This document shows, one piece after another, positions 23,840 through 33,422 of a stretch of 64,000 bases of DNA. The notes below the pieces were generated by a model that worked only from the letters and a program-made list of their open reading frames with translations, was not told where the DNA came from and did no database searches. How positions within the stretch are numbered: position 1 is the first letter of the stretch; every line of letters begins with the position of its first letter. The stretch is from Aneurinibacillus tyrosinisolvens. Its GTDB lineage: Bacteria > Bacillota > Bacilli > Aneurinibacillales > Aneurinibacillaceae. The stretch is from the NCBI RefSeq assembly GCF_001015055.1, contig NZ_BBWZ01000007.1, positions 62,001-126,000 on the forward strand, given 5' to 3'. The translations under genes were made by a program, and so were the position numbers.

Positions 23840-24499
23840 GTGGTAAGGAGTAAACTTGGACAAACACTACAGCAAAATATACGGGAGAATTCTTCGCTGT
23901 ACTTATTTACCATCGTATTGTTCATTATGGGTGTGGGATTTGGCGCGATTGTGGTAAACTCCCTGGGGCTTACGCAGAAGCAGGAGCTATTCATGTATGT
24001 GAGCCAATTTTTTCATGAATTAAAGAGTGATAATATTACCGATCCTGTGCGCGGTTTCCAAAGCTCGCTCGGACACTATTTAAAATATGTCGGGCTTATG
24101 TGGATTCTTGGCCTTTCTATCATCGGGCTTCCTTTAATTCTTATTATGGTTTTTCTGAAGGGGGTCGTCGTTGGTTTTACGGTCGGGTTTCTTGTGAACC
24201 AGCTAAAATGGCAGGGGCTTTACTTTGCAGCTGTTTCTGTTCTCCCGCAAAATCTACTGGTGATTCCGGCTATCATTATTGTCGCTACCGCGGGCGTTTC
24301 TTTTTCCTTACGGCTTGTCCAGTCCCGCTTTAAGAAACGAGGCGGCCCGATTTATCCGCAGTTTCTTGCCTACAGCAGCCTCATCCTTATTATGGGCGCG
24401 ATTATGGCCATTGCCGCTGCTTTTGAAGCGTTTGTATCTCCCTCGCTGATGAAGCATGCAAGCGCTACGTTGTTAAACTTTATAATAATTATTATATAA
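23840..24499 (+). CDS. spoIIM: Stage II sporulation protein M
   Basis: This 219-residue polytopic membrane protein has about five hydrophobic segments. It forms the engulfment complex with SpoIID and SpoIIP, thinning septal peptidoglycan and moving the mother-cell membrane around the forespore. The start is GTG 23840 behind GGGGGGA. The last codons are a run of Ile (FIIIII) within the AT-rich region that precedes fur. The sigma-E promoter directly upstream supports mother-cell expression. Confidence 0.93.
   Translation: MVRSKLGQTLQQNIRENSSLYLFTIVLFIMGVGFGAIVVNSLGLTQKQELFMYVSQFFHELKSDNITDPVRGFQSSLGHYLKYVGLMWILGLSIIGLPLILIMVFLKGVVVGFTVGFLVNQLKWQGLYFAAVSVLPQNLLVIPAIIIVATAGVSFSLRLVQSRFKKRGGPIYPQFLAYSSLILIMGAIMAIAAAFEAFVSPSLMKHASATLLNFIIIII
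24480..24494. promoter_or_regulatory. Candidate PerR box upstream of fur
   Basis: TTATAATAATTATTA matches the PerR consensus TTATAATnATTATAA at 14 of the 15 positions, counting the free middle base. It lies 18 bp upstream of the fur -35 and overlaps the last codons of spoIIM. A second dyad (tataat-aaga-attata, 24495-24510) adjoins it. The region is very AT-rich, so chance similarity is a real possibility. Confidence 0.45.
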
Positions 24500-24511
24500 T
24501 AAGAATTATAT

Positions 24512-24541
24512 TTGACTTGGTATCCAAAACTCCTCTATAAT
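24512..24541 (+). promoter_or_regulatory. Sigma-A promoter of fur
   Basis: TTGACT (24512-24517) and TATAAT (24536-24541) are separated by 18 bp. The fur start codon is 33 bp downstream. Confidence 0.85.
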
Positions 24542-24574
24542 GGTGATGTACTAAGCCGCTCGGGAGGGTCTGGA

Positions 24575-25060
24575 ATGGAAGAGAGAATTGATAGAATCAG
24601 ACAACAGCTGCATACACATAGCTACAAGTTAACTCCGCAGCGTGAAGCTACACTCCGCGTATTGCTGGAGCATGAAGAGGATCATCTGTCCGCTGAGGAT
24701 GTTTATTTACTTGTTAAGGAAAAATCTCCTGAGATAGGGTTGGCTACCGTTTATCGTACGTTGGAACTAATGAGCGAATTGCACATTTTGCACAAAATTA
24801 ATTTTGGGGACGGGGTGGCCCGTTACGAATTCCGTAATGAGAACGCAGAGCACCACCACCATCATTTAATTTGTGTTATGTGTGGTGCGGTCGATGAAAT
24901 ACACGACGATTTACTTGGGGAAGTGGAACAGTCTGTCAGTGATAAATTTCATTTCCACATTCTTGACCATCGCCTGTCATTCCATGGAGTTTGCCATCGC
25001 TGCATTGATAAAGTTGATATTAATGATATTACGAATGTTAAAACAAACATTCCGAGCTAA
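24575..25060 (+). CDS. fur: Ferric uptake regulator (Fur family)
   Basis: This 161-residue regulator has an N-terminal winged helix (LTPQREATLRVLLEHE, then IGLATVYRTLELM) and a C-terminal metal-binding and dimerisation domain with a His cluster (AEHHHHHLICVMCG) and two CxxC zinc motifs (CVMC and CHRC). The position between spoIIM and yqzK/xerD matches B. subtilis fur, so iron sensing is the likely role rather than PerR or Zur. ATG 24575 follows GGGAGGG. It has its own promoter and terminator. Confidence 0.9.
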   Translation: MEERIDRIRQQLHTHSYKLTPQREATLRVLLEHEEDHLSAEDVYLLVKEKSPEIGLATVYRTLELMSELHILHKINFGDGVARYEFRNENAEHHHHHLICVMCGAVDEIHDDLLGEVEQSVSDKFHFHILDHRLSFHGVCHRCIDKVDINDITNVKTNIPS

Positions 25061-25093
25061 AGAGCAGGGCCTCGAAAGGGTTGCTGCTCTTTT
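25059..25093 (+). terminator. Terminator of fur
   Basis: The segment aaagagcag pairs with ctgctcttt (an 8-9 bp stem) and is followed by a short T-run; it begins at the fur stop codon. The ~120 bp from here to 25217 hold nothing I recognise. Confidence 0.8.
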
Positions 25094-25217
25094 GTTTTGC
25101 TTTGCAAGCCTTGTAGTATTTCATATAGAGCCAAAGGACCAAGCCAACCATGCGGTTTTGATGGAATGGACAAACCCTGATTTTAATTAATATACAATCG
25201 AAGACGTAAGTAATAAG

Positions 25218-25248
25218 AAGGGCACTCACCGCAATGAGTGCCCTTTTT
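25218..25248. terminator. Terminator of the penicillin-binding protein gene (bidirectional)
   Basis: The segment aagggcactca pairs perfectly with tgagtgccctt around a 6-nt loop and ends just before the minus-strand stop codon. A T-run lies on the plus side and an A-rich stretch on the other. Confidence 0.88.
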
Positions 25249-25254
25249 GAAATA

Positions 25255-27354
25255 TTAGTGTGTTTTTGGCCCGGCTGTTTGCTGTGCGGGAGTAGCAGGA
25301 GCATACGGCTTATCTGCGCCCAGCCCGATATGTTTATCGTACGAGTCATAGACAGCACGTGCGATTGCGCCGGCAGATGATGCCCCGTAGCCGCCTTCAG
25401 GTACGATAACGGCTACAGCAAGTTTCGGATTGTCTAACGGTGCAAAAGAGATGAAAACACCGTTATTGACAGCATTATACTTTTTCCAGTGGGACTTTTC
25501 CTTGCCTGTTTTTTTGTCGATATATTTGTCAGCCTCAATATAAATATCCTGCTGCGAAGTCCCTGTTTTTGCCGCGACTTTGTAAGGAAACCCGGAGAAT
25601 ATACCGGAAGCCGTACCGCCGGGGGAAGTAACAAGCCCCATTCCCTGCTGCACCGTTCTCCAATAAAGATCCGGCTCTTTTAATGTGCTTAGTATTTCCG
25701 GTTTATACGGACGGACAACCTTGTTGTTCTTATCAACAACCCGGTCGACAAGCTGGGGTTTCATACGGGCTCCTTTATTTGCTACTGTAGCGACATACTG
25801 GGCAAGCTGCATCGCCGTATATCTTTCCTGCTGGCCAAACGAAGCCTGCACCATGGCCGCGAGCGAACCATATTCCTTGTTCATGTTAATATAGTCTTCA
25901 TTTCCGGTGTTCTCACCGGGCAAATCGACTCCGGTGCTTGTGCCGAGACCAAAGGAGTGAAGGTAATTTTGCAATATGGCAGCGGACTTTTTGTGGTATT
26001 TCTTAGAAAAAGCTTCCCCAATGCGCGCCATATACGTATTGGAAGATTTCTGAAGCGCAATTTGCGGTGTCAGCATCCCATAATTATGGCCGCTATCATT
26101 CCGTACTTTATCACTTCTGCCATATACATATACGCCCGGATCCGGCCAGTAATCATACGGTGTAATTAAACCTTCCGATAACCCCAGTAAAACGGTAGCC
26201 GGTTTGATAGCAGAACCTGTCGGCACAATAGAGCCCGGGTGTTTCTGAGCTTCCTTCTCAGCATCTTTTCCTGTTTTCGGGCGAACATCATGCGTTGCCT
26301 CACGGATCGTTCCGTTTGTAATTGAATACATATTTGCATAATATGTATTCTTATCCGGCCCGTTCGTCCATATGGTTGGGTCGTACTCTGGATAGCTTAC
26401 CATGGCGACAATTTTCCCTGTCTTTACTTCCATCGCAACGGCGTAGGCATTTTTGGCGTTGGACGCATTTTTCCCTGTTGCCCGTAACTTGGGCAGGAAG
26501 TTTTTAATGAAATCGCGTGTCTCAAGCTGCACCCGCTCGTCAATCGTTAAATACAGATTGTTCCCCTGCTTCGGAGGCATCTCGCTAATTTCCTGCAGGA
26601 TCGTCTGATTGGCTGCCACCTGGTACACGCGGTATCCGTTCTCACCACGTAAATCTTTTTCATAACTCCGTTCAATTCCGTCAAATCCGACCGTTTGGGT
26701 AGGAAGATAGAAGTCTTTTTGATCCATATAGAACTTGATTTTACTACTATCAGACACAGCCACGTTGAAAGGCCGGACATACCCGATAGCCTGGACGGCA
26801 ACTTGCTTTGGATCATACTTGCGAATCGGCTTGGTTGCTACCGTAATTCCGCCCAGTTCACTGCGGTGCTCTGCCAGGTAGGCGATTTCCTGCTGGGAAA
26901 GGTCGTGCTTTAAATCCCTTTCCAGGAATTTGGACGTCTGGCGTGGCACTCTTTCAAGCTTGCCATTCTTAAGCTCGTATCCGACGTCCATTTTCTTCAA
27001 TAAGTCTTCTTTTGTTGTCCCTTTAAGAACTTTTTCCAGCTTGGTAACAAGCTCTAAATAATATTCTTTTGTCATATAGTCCTTATGCTCAAAGATGGCT
27101 GTAAATGAACCGCTGCTGTGCACAATCAGGTTGCCAAATCTGTCGTAAATGTTTCCACGAAGCGCAGGAATTGGAATCCGGATATCCGATTTTGCTGTCG
27201 CCTCCTGGCTGTATTGTTCTCCCTTCACGATTTGCACGTAAGAGAGGCGGAAGATAACGAGGGCAAAAATTAAAAATACGAGCACAAGGAGAACGTTTAG
27301 TCGATTGAATACTTGTTTAACCCTGTGGTTTCCTTTTTCTTCATGGTTATACAC
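25255..27354 (-). CDS. Class B penicillin-binding protein (PBP2/PbpA-PbpH type transpeptidase)
   Basis: This membrane-anchored D,D-transpeptidase of about 699 residues cross-links peptidoglycan. It has one N-terminal transmembrane helix (about 15-40), a dimerisation domain starting at IPALRGNIYDRFG, and a transpeptidase domain with the active-site SxxK (PTGSAIKP), SxN (KSSNTYM) and KTGT (AAKTGTSQQD) motifs. Length and motifs fit elongation-type PBP2 homologues of Bacillales. I prefer GTG 27354, behind AAGGTGGG; a TTG at 27375 would add seven residues but has no ribosome site. An extended -10 (TGTTACAAT) is visible upstream on the minus strand. Confidence 0.9.
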   Translation of the reverse strand: MYNHEEKGNHRVKQVFNRLNVLLVLVFLIFALVIFRLSYVQIVKGEQYSQEATAKSDIRIPIPALRGNIYDRFGNLIVHSSGSFTAIFEHKDYMTKEYYLELVTKLEKVLKGTTKEDLLKKMDVGYELKNGKLERVPRQTSKFLERDLKHDLSQQEIAYLAEHRSELGGITVATKPIRKYDPKQVAVQAIGYVRPFNVAVSDSSKIKFYMDQKDFYLPTQTVGFDGIERSYEKDLRGENGYRVYQVAANQTILQEISEMPPKQGNNLYLTIDERVQLETRDFIKNFLPKLRATGKNASNAKNAYAVAMEVKTGKIVAMVSYPEYDPTIWTNGPDKNTYYANMYSITNGTIREATHDVRPKTGKDAEKEAQKHPGSIVPTGSAIKPATVLLGLSEGLITPYDYWPDPGVYVYGRSDKVRNDSGHNYGMLTPQIALQKSSNTYMARIGEAFSKKYHKKSAAILQNYLHSFGLGTSTGVDLPGENTGNEDYINMNKEYGSLAAMVQASFGQQERYTAMQLAQYVATVANKGARMKPQLVDRVVDKNNKVVRPYKPEILSTLKEPDLYWRTVQQGMGLVTSPGGTASGIFSGFPYKVAAKTGTSQQDIYIEADKYIDKKTGKEKSHWKKYNAVNNGVFISFAPLDNPKLAVAVIVPEGGYGASSAGAIARAVYDSYDKHIGLGADKPYAPATPAQQTAGPKTH

Positions 27355-27451
27355 CGTTGTACCCACCTTACTCAAATAATTGACTCAAAAATAAATTGTA
27401 ACATGCCCCCACTTAAATGAAAACAGAACAATGGTATAAAAAACTGCCAGG

Positions 27452-27733
27452 ATGAATAGGATGTTGGTAAAACATCTTGTCCGGGCGGTGATGCTAATGT
27501 ATATCACGTATAACAGGTTTAGGGAAGCGATGAAGCTCGTTGTTGTTTTTCTCGTTTTAACGTTTATATTTTATCGTGTCGTTACTTATATGAGTGGAAT
27601 GATTCGGCCGGCAGAGCCGTACAAAGAACCGGAAGGCAAGGCGCTCAAAGTAATCAAGCAGGCGCATTCCAGTGAATTAGCGTATGAAGATGTGAAACAG
27701 CGGCTGTTTGCTTTTTACTGGTATGGTGAATGA
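27452..27733 (+). CDS. yqzK: DUF4227 small membrane protein (YqzK)
   Basis: This protein of up to 93 residues has one hydrophobic helix ([15 protein letters not shown]) and a C-terminal segment with [13 protein letters not shown], which matches the DUF4227/YqzK family. Its place between fur and xerD is the same as in B. subtilis. The exact start is uncertain: two in-frame ATGs (27452, 27461) have weak ribosome sites. The function is unknown. Confidence 0.7.
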   Translation: MNRMLVKHLVRAVMLMYITYNRFREAMKLVVVFLVLTFIFYRVVTYMSGMIRPAEPYKEPEGKALKVIKQAHSSELAYEDVKQRLFAFYWYGE

Positions 27734-27869
27734 TAATTTTTTATGCTTAGGAAGGAAACGGCGGTCTATTGTGGAATTAAGTAGTTTATGGGAGAATATT
27801 TCTCTATCGCTCTTCCTGCCATTGGGAGTAAGAAGCGATACATTTGGTAGTTTGAGGGAGAACAAAGCA

Positions 27870-28757
27870 ATGGAAAATCTAATTACCCAGTTTATCCATT
27901 ACTTAACTGTGGAGAAAGGGTTAGCTAAGAATACACTTGAATCATATCATAGGGATCTTTCCACGTATTGCAGCTACCTTGCAGAGGAAGGATATGCCGA
28001 CCTAAACCATACAAGCCGAATGCAAATTATGGGGTACCTGCTCAATCTGCGGGAGCGGGGGCGGGCAACGGCTACCGTTTCGCGCAACCTTGCTTCGATT
28101 CGCGCTTTTTATCAATTTCTAGTACGGGAAAGATTTATTGAGAAAGATCCGAGCATTAATCTGGAGTCGCCGAAAATCGAGAAACGATTGCCGCATGTAC
28201 TGTCCGTTACGGAGGTAGAGATGCTGCTTAACGGTCCGGATACCCGCTTGCCTGCGGGACAGCGTGATAAAGCAATGCTTGAGCTGCTCTATGCGACAGG
28301 CATCAGGGTATCCGAGCTTGTGTCACTTAATCTTACGGATGTTAATCTATCAATGGGCTTTATCAAGTGTATGGGGAAAGGTTCGAAGGAAAGGATTATT
28401 CCACTCGGCCGTCTCGCTATTTCGAATGTACAGAACTACATAGAGTCCAGCCGTTCGATTCTTAAGAAACGGGGGCAGGAAGAAGCGCTTTTTCTTAATC
28501 ACCACGGCCGGAGGCTTTCCCGGCAGGGGTTTTGGAAGATTATTAAGAAATACGCGCAGCTGGCACGTATTGAGAAAGAGATTACGCCGCATACCCTGCG
28601 CCATTCATTTGCTACGCATCTGCTTGAGAATGGAGCGGATCTTCGTTCTGTTCAGGAAATGCTGGGGCATGCGGATATTTCGACTACACAGATTTATACG
28701 CATGTGACGCGTTCACGCTTAAAGGAAGTGTATGCAAAGGCTCATCCAAGGGCATAA
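27870..28757 (+). CDS. xerD: Site-specific tyrosine recombinase XerD
   Basis: This 295-residue recombinase resolves chromosome dimers at dif together with XerC. The N-terminal SAM-like core-binding domain (1-85) is followed by the catalytic domain with Arg in [10 protein letters not shown], Lys in [18 protein letters not shown], the LGH motif and the nucleophilic Tyr in [12 protein letters not shown] 27870 is preceded by GAGGGAG. The frame is open upstream to 27708, but that stretch overlaps yqzK and lacks homology. Position next to fur/yqzK supports XerD (RipX) rather than XerC. Confidence 0.94.
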   Translation: MENLITQFIHYLTVEKGLAKNTLESYHRDLSTYCSYLAEEGYADLNHTSRMQIMGYLLNLRERGRATATVSRNLASIRAFYQFLVRERFIEKDPSINLESPKIEKRLPHVLSVTEVEMLLNGPDTRLPAGQRDKAMLELLYATGIRVSELVSLNLTDVNLSMGFIKCMGKGSKERIIPLGRLAISNVQNYIESSRSILKKRGQEEALFLNHHGRRLSRQGFWKIIKKYAQLARIEKEITPHTLRHSFATHLLENGADLRSVQEMLGHADISTTQIYTHVTRSRLKEVYAKAHPRA

Positions 28758-28765
28758 GAAAGGAA

Positions 28766-28800
28766 AAGGTACTTCATAACGACAAAGAAGTACCTTCTTT
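28766..28800 (+). terminator. Terminator after xerD
   Basis: The segment aaggtacttc pairs perfectly with gaagtacctt around an 11-nt loop and is followed by cttt. The deoB ribosome site begins 64 bp later. Confidence 0.82.
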
Positions 28801-28876
28801 ATGCTTTCTTGCGGAAATTTTAGCTGTTGGATGTTTCTTAGCATCTTCCGCTCTTTTACAGTTAGGAGGAATTCAA

Positions 28877-30061
28877 TTGAAGAAGTTTAAACGTGTATTT
28901 TTAATAGTGCTGGACAGCGTGGGGATCGGGGAGCTGCCTGATGCGGCAGAGTATAACGATACAGGCGCCCACACGCTCGGACATATTGCTGAAAAAATGA
29001 ACGGGCTTACTGTCCCAAACATGGCTTCCTTTGGCCTTGGACGCATAGAAAAGCTGCAAGGTGTGCCGGCGGAAGAGAATCCAGCCGGTTACTTTGGCAA
29101 AATGAAAGAGATATCAGTAGGGAAAGATACATCAACCGGACACTGGGAAATCATGGGTCTGAAAGTTGAGACTCCTTTTAAAACATGGCCCAATGGTTTT
29201 CCAGATAGCTTGATTGGTCCATTTACCGAAAAAATTGGCCGGGACGTTCTCGGCAACAAACCCGCTTCGGGAACCGAAATCCTCGACGAGCTTGGGGAAC
29301 AGCATATGAAAACGGGCGATGTTATCGTCTATACATCGGCGGATAGCGTCTTCCAGGTAGCGGCTCATGAAGAAATTGTCCCGCTTGAGGAATTGTATGA
29401 AATTTGTAAAGTGGCCCGTGAACTTACGCTTGATGATGAACATTCTGTCGTAAGAGTCATTGCGCGTCCGTTTATCGGACAGCCTGGGAATTTTACCCGT
29501 ACGGCAAACCGCCACGATTATTCTGTATCACCCCCAGGAAAGACAGTGATGAACTCCCTTGAGGATGCTGGTTATGCTTCGATTGCTATTGGCAAAATTT
29601 CCGATATTTACGCCGGTGAAGGGGTAACCGAATCGATGAAAACCAAATCCAATATGGATGGAGTTGATAAATTGCTGCAAACAATGAAACAGGATTTCAC
29701 AGGCCTGAGTTTTGTTAATCTGGTTGACTTTGATGCGCTGTACGGCCACCGCCGCAATCCGCTTGGATATGGGGAAGCGCTTGAGGCGTTCGACAAGCGG
29801 CTGCCCGAAATTATTCAGTCGCTGCGCGAAGATGATCTGCTCATCATTACAGCGGATCACGGCAATGACCCGGTACACCACGGAACGGATCATACCCGGG
29901 AATACGTGCCGCTTATGGTATACCACAAAGGAATGAAACATGGACAATCGCTCGGTGTTCGGGGAACGTTTGCGGATCTTGGTGCAACGATTGCAGATAA
30001 TTTTCAGGTTACACAGCCGGAAATCGGCACGAGCTTTTTACAGCAGTTAACAGAAGAGTAA
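28877..30061 (+). CDS. deoB: Phosphopentomutase
   Basis: This 394-residue enzyme of the alkaline-phosphatase-like superfamily converts (deoxy)ribose-1-phosphate to the 5-phosphate. Metal-binding motifs are visible: [14 protein letters not shown] (Asp), [10 protein letters not shown] (the Thr that carries phosphate), [17 protein letters not shown] (Asp-His and His ligands). The start is TTG 28877 behind AGGAGGA. It heads the nucleoside salvage set, supplying the next step after the phosphorylases encoded downstream. Confidence 0.95.
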   Translation: MKKFKRVFLIVLDSVGIGELPDAAEYNDTGAHTLGHIAEKMNGLTVPNMASFGLGRIEKLQGVPAEENPAGYFGKMKEISVGKDTSTGHWEIMGLKVETPFKTWPNGFPDSLIGPFTEKIGRDVLGNKPASGTEILDELGEQHMKTGDVIVYTSADSVFQVAAHEEIVPLEELYEICKVARELTLDDEHSVVRVIARPFIGQPGNFTRTANRHDYSVSPPGKTVMNSLEDAGYASIAIGKISDIYAGEGVTESMKTKSNMDGVDKLLQTMKQDFTGLSFVNLVDFDALYGHRRNPLGYGEALEAFDKRLPEIIQSLREDDLLIITADHGNDPVHHGTDHTREYVPLMVYHKGMKHGQSLGVRGTFADLGATIADNFQVTQPEIGTSFLQQLTEE

Positions 30062-30078
30062 AAGGAGAGAGAGCAGCT

Positions 30079-30897
30079 ATGTCTAATCAGGCGTTAACAG
30101 TTGAGGTAGCACAGTATATTGAGAACCGGACAGATTATCGGCCGCAAATCGGCCTCATCCTTGGTTCCGGCCTTGGGGTTCTTGCGGATGAAATCGAAAA
30201 TCCGACGATTATTCCTTATCATGAAATTCCTCATTTTCCAGTGTCTACAGTGGAGGGGCATAAAGGCCAGCTTGTTATCGGGACGCTGAACGGAAAAACA
30301 GTAGTAGCGATGCAGGGCCGCTTTCACTATTATGAAGGACACGAACTGGACGTTGTTACCTTCCCTGTTCGGGTAATGAAAGCGATGGGTGTGGAGAAAA
30401 TCATCGTTACGAACGCGGCGGGCGGCATTAATGAAGCTTACGCACCCGGCGATTTAATGCTCATCAAAGATCATATTAACCTCACAGGCCGCAACCCGTT
30501 AATCGGACCGAACGACGAAAGCCTTGGCGCACGCTTCCCCGATATGTCCGCGGCGTATTGCCCTGAATTGCGGGAGATAGCACGCAGGGTTGCGGGTCAG
30601 CACGGCATATCCGTTCAGGAAGGTGTGTACGCGGGGCTGACGGGTCCATCCTATGAAACACCGGCTGAAATCCGCATGCTCCGCATTCTTGGCGGGGACG
30701 CGGTCGGCATGTCTACGGTTCCGGAAGTCATTGTTGCCCGCCATGCCGGAATGCGTGTGCTCGGAATTTCCTGTATTAGCAACATGGCTGCAGGAATACT
30801 GCCGCAGCCGCTTTCCCACGCAGAGGTGATGGAAACGGCGGAAAAGGTAAAGCATACTTTCCTAACACTGGTCAAAGGAATTATTGAAGCGATGTAA
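30079..30897 (+). CDS. punA: Purine nucleoside phosphorylase I (guanosine/inosine type)
   Basis: This 272-residue trimeric-type phosphorylase splits purine (deoxy)nucleosides with phosphate. Phosphate-site residues lie in [23 protein letters not shown] and TNAAGG. The base-recognition pair typical of 6-oxopurine enzymes is intact: Glu193 in GPSYETPAE and Asn235 in ISCISNMAAG (the equivalents of Glu201 and Asn243 in the human enzyme). It starts 17 bp after deoB and is followed by a terminator, then by a diverged second copy. Confidence 0.95.
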   Translation: MSNQALTVEVAQYIENRTDYRPQIGLILGSGLGVLADEIENPTIIPYHEIPHFPVSTVEGHKGQLVIGTLNGKTVVAMQGRFHYYEGHELDVVTFPVRVMKAMGVEKIIVTNAAGGINEAYAPGDLMLIKDHINLTGRNPLIGPNDESLGARFPDMSAAYCPELREIARRVAGQHGISVQEGVYAGLTGPSYETPAEIRMLRILGGDAVGMSTVPEVIVARHAGMRVLGISCISNMAAGILPQPLSHAEVMETAEKVKHTFLTLVKGIIEAM

Positions 30898-30910
30898 ACT
30901 TTTTGCATAA

Positions 30911-30959
30911 AAAAGCCTGAGACGAGCGTGGTTTGACAAAACAGTCGTTTCAGGCTTTT
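30911..30959 (+). terminator. Terminator between the two phosphorylase genes
   Basis: The segment aaaagcctgagacga pairs (one G-U) with tcgtttcaggctttt around a 19-nt loop. It separates deoB-punA from the second phosphorylase and pdp. Confidence 0.85.
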
Positions 30960-31001
30960 CTACTGGATAAGAACCTGCATAATTGATGAGGAGGGCACGA
31001 G

Positions 31002-31829
31002 ATGGAATCCCCTATGTTGAAAATCAATGAAGCAACCGAATATATTGCAAAGCGTGTAAGCATGGCGCCGGAAATCGGCCTTATTTTAGGTTCAGGACTT
31101 GGGGTGCTTGCTGATGAAATAGAAGCGGCGGTACGAATCGACTACCACGAAATTCCCCATTTTCCGGTGTCCACCGTAGAAGGGCACGCGGGCCAGCTTG
31201 TCATCGGCCGGTTGAACGGAAAAACAGTGGCGGCGATGCAGGGCCGCTTTCACTTCTACGAAGGGTATACGATGCAGCAGGTTACCTTTCCTGTTTATGT
31301 GATGAAGAAGCTCGGAATTCACTCCGTAGTCATTACGAATGCCTGCGGTGGAATGAATGCGGCATTCGCACCCGGCGATTTGATGCTCATTACAGACCAC
31401 CTGAATTTCACAGGGGCAAATCCTTTGATTGGCGGGAATCTGGAAGAGCTTGGGCCGCGCTTCCCTGATATGTCTGAAGCGTATTCCAGGGAATACACCG
31501 CGCTTGCCAGGGAAAAAGCGGAAGAGCTTGCCATTACTATACAGCAGGGGGTGTACGCGGGCATTACAGGTCCGACTTATATGACACCGGCTGAATTAAT
31601 TATGCTGGCACGCCTGGGGGCGGACGCAGTCGGTATGTCTACGGTTCCAGAAGTCATCGCGGCACGGCATGCAGGGCTGAAGGTGCTCGGCATTTCCTGT
31701 GTCACGGATATGGCAATCGGTGAACAATTGGAGCCGCTTACACATGAGCAGGTAGTACAAGTAGCGAATAGAACGCGTCCGCACTTCATTTCTCTTGTAA
31801 AGGCCGTTTTACCGGGGGTGAACGGTTAA
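31002..31829 (+). CDS. Second purine nucleoside phosphorylase, altered base-recognition site
   Basis: This 275-residue paralogue of the preceding gene retains the same fold and phosphate-site segments ([29 protein letters not shown]). At the two residues that read the purine base it differs: Met194 stands where the first copy has Glu (GPTYMTPAE), and Asp236 where the first copy has Asn (CVTDMAIG). In human PNP, Asn243 to Asp opens the enzyme to 6-aminopurine nucleosides, and methylthioadenosine phosphorylase naturally has Asp there. The substrate may therefore be adenosine-like, but this is inference. GAGGAGGG precedes ATG 31002; the stop overlaps the pdp start. Confidence 0.9.
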   Translation: MESPMLKINEATEYIAKRVSMAPEIGLILGSGLGVLADEIEAAVRIDYHEIPHFPVSTVEGHAGQLVIGRLNGKTVAAMQGRFHFYEGYTMQQVTFPVYVMKKLGIHSVVITNACGGMNAAFAPGDLMLITDHLNFTGANPLIGGNLEELGPRFPDMSEAYSREYTALAREKAEELAITIQQGVYAGITGPTYMTPAELIMLARLGADAVGMSTVPEVIAARHAGLKVLGISCVTDMAIGEQLEPLTHEQVVQVANRTRPHFISLVKAVLPGVNG

Positions 31830-33148
31830 TGCGCATGGTCGACATTATCCAGAAGAAGAGAAATGGAGAAGAGTTAACCGAAGCTGAAATCCGCTTTCTT
31901 ATTTCCGAATACACGGAAGGCAGAATACCTGACTATCAGGTGTCTGCCTGGGCGATGGCCGTTTATTTTAAAGGAATGAACGCAAAAGAAATCGCCGTCC
32001 TGACAGACGCGATTGTGAAGTCGGGGGATCAAATCGATCTGTCGCCTATCCACGGAATTAAGGTTGACAAACATAGCACCGGCGGAGTAGGCGACACGAC
32101 TACGCTCGTGCTTGGCCCGCTCGTGGCAACTGCGGGAGTGCCTGTAGCCAAAATGTCAGGCAGGGGGCTTGGCCATACCGGGGGGACGATCGATAAGTTG
32201 GAATCGATACCAGGCTTTCACGTGGAGCTAACACGGGAAGAATTCATTAACACGGTAAACCGGTGCAAGCTGTCTGTTGTCGGGCAGAGCGGCAATCTGA
32301 CTCCAGCGGATAAAAAGCTATACGCATTGCGGGACGTAACAGCAACGGTTGATACGATTCCGCTTATTGCCAGCTCCGTCATGAGTAAAAAAATCGCTGC
32401 CGGTGCGGATGCCATTGTGCTTGACGTAAAATACGGAAGCGGGGCGTTTATGAAAACGCCGGAAGAAGCCGAGCGGCTTGCCCGGACGATGGTAAGCATC
32501 GGCGAGGAGGTTGGCAGAAAGACCATTGCGATCATCAGCAGCATGGAGCAGCCGCTCGGTTTTGCTGTCGGGAATGCCCTCGAGGTAAAAGAAGCGATTG
32601 ATACGCTGCAGGGAAAAGGACCGGAAGACTTAACTGAACTCTCTCTTGTCTTAGGTGCGCATATGGTTCATCTTGGCGGAAAAGCGTCCTCCTATGAAGA
32701 GGCCCGTTCAAAGCTGGAGGAGATTATTCGAACGGGCCAGGCGCTGGATGTGTTCAAACAATTCATCACAGCCCAGGGCGCAAGTCCGGAGGCGATCGAC
32801 AGGCCGGATGAACATTTGCCGAAAGCCTCCCGCATTGAGCCGATCCGCGCTTCTGCTTCCGGCTATGTAGAACAAATTGCTGCCGAACAAATCGGGGTTG
32901 CAGCCATGAAGGTGGGAGCCGGAAGGGAGACGAAAGAATCCGCAATCGATATGGCAGTCGGCATTGTGATTCATAAAAAAATAGGTGACAGGGTAGAAGC
33001 AGGAGATGTTATTGCTCAAATTCACTGTAATAATGAGGAAAACCTGGAAGAAGCGGCAGCTATGGTCCAAAATGCTTATCAAATCAGGCAAAATAAACCT
33101 GTTCAGCCAAAGCTGATTGAAAAAGTAATTGTAACTTCAAAACCGTAA
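31829..33148 (+). CDS. pdp: Pyrimidine-nucleoside phosphorylase
   Basis: This 439-residue enzyme phosphorolyses uridine, thymidine and deoxyuridine. The family signature around [16 protein letters not shown] (phosphate and potassium site) and [19 protein letters not shown] is intact, as is [12 protein letters not shown]. The start ATG shares a base with the stop of the preceding gene (TAATG), so the two are translationally coupled. A second in-frame ATG lies six bases on. Together with deoB and the phosphorylases it forms a nucleoside catabolic operon. Confidence 0.95.
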   Translation: MRMVDIIQKKRNGEELTEAEIRFLISEYTEGRIPDYQVSAWAMAVYFKGMNAKEIAVLTDAIVKSGDQIDLSPIHGIKVDKHSTGGVGDTTTLVLGPLVATAGVPVAKMSGRGLGHTGGTIDKLESIPGFHVELTREEFINTVNRCKLSVVGQSGNLTPADKKLYALRDVTATVDTIPLIASSVMSKKIAAGADAIVLDVKYGSGAFMKTPEEAERLARTMVSIGEEVGRKTIAIISSMEQPLGFAVGNALEVKEAIDTLQGKGPEDLTELSLVLGAHMVHLGGKASSYEEARSKLEEIIRTGQALDVFKQFITAQGASPEAIDRPDEHLPKASRIEPIRASASGYVEQIAAEQIGVAAMKVGAGRETKESAIDMAVGIVIHKKIGDRVEAGDVIAQIHCNNEENLEEAAAMVQNAYQIRQNKPVQPKLIEKVIVTSKP

Positions 33149-33161
33149 TTTCTTACATTAC

Positions 33162-33194
33162 GAATCTCTCAGACAAATGGGAGATTCTTTTTTT
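33162..33194 (+). terminator. Terminator after pdp
   Basis: The segment gaatctctc pairs with gggagattc (one G-U pair), and an eight-base T-run follows. Confidence 0.85.
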
Positions 33195-33345
33195 GTAATA
33201 ACCCCCTGGCAATCGTTTATTTGCAAGCGTTTTCTAAATGAAAAATTATAGGATTTTCTATTTACAAAAACTATTAATTATTTTATATTTATAATGCTTA
33301 TTCAGAAAACTTTCTTTCGAAAAGCGTAGATATTTCTGAAAAGAG

Positions 33346-33386
33346 TGCTATAATCGTAATTGCGAAGCTTTCTGAATGATTATTCA
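33346..33386 (+). promoter_or_regulatory. Extended -10 promoter and downstream palindrome of the lrp-like gene
   Basis: TGCTATAAT (33346-33354) is a perfect extended -10. About 19 bp downstream lies the perfect inverted repeat tgaat-gatt-attca (33373-33386), where a repressor would block the transcript start region. Autoregulation by the Lrp/AsnC protein encoded next is a reasonable guess. The rest of the AT-rich region 33195-33345 shows no gene. Confidence 0.5.
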
Positions 33387-33422
33387 TATCCGCAGGCTGA
33401 AGGGCCGAGAGGGGGTGCCTAA

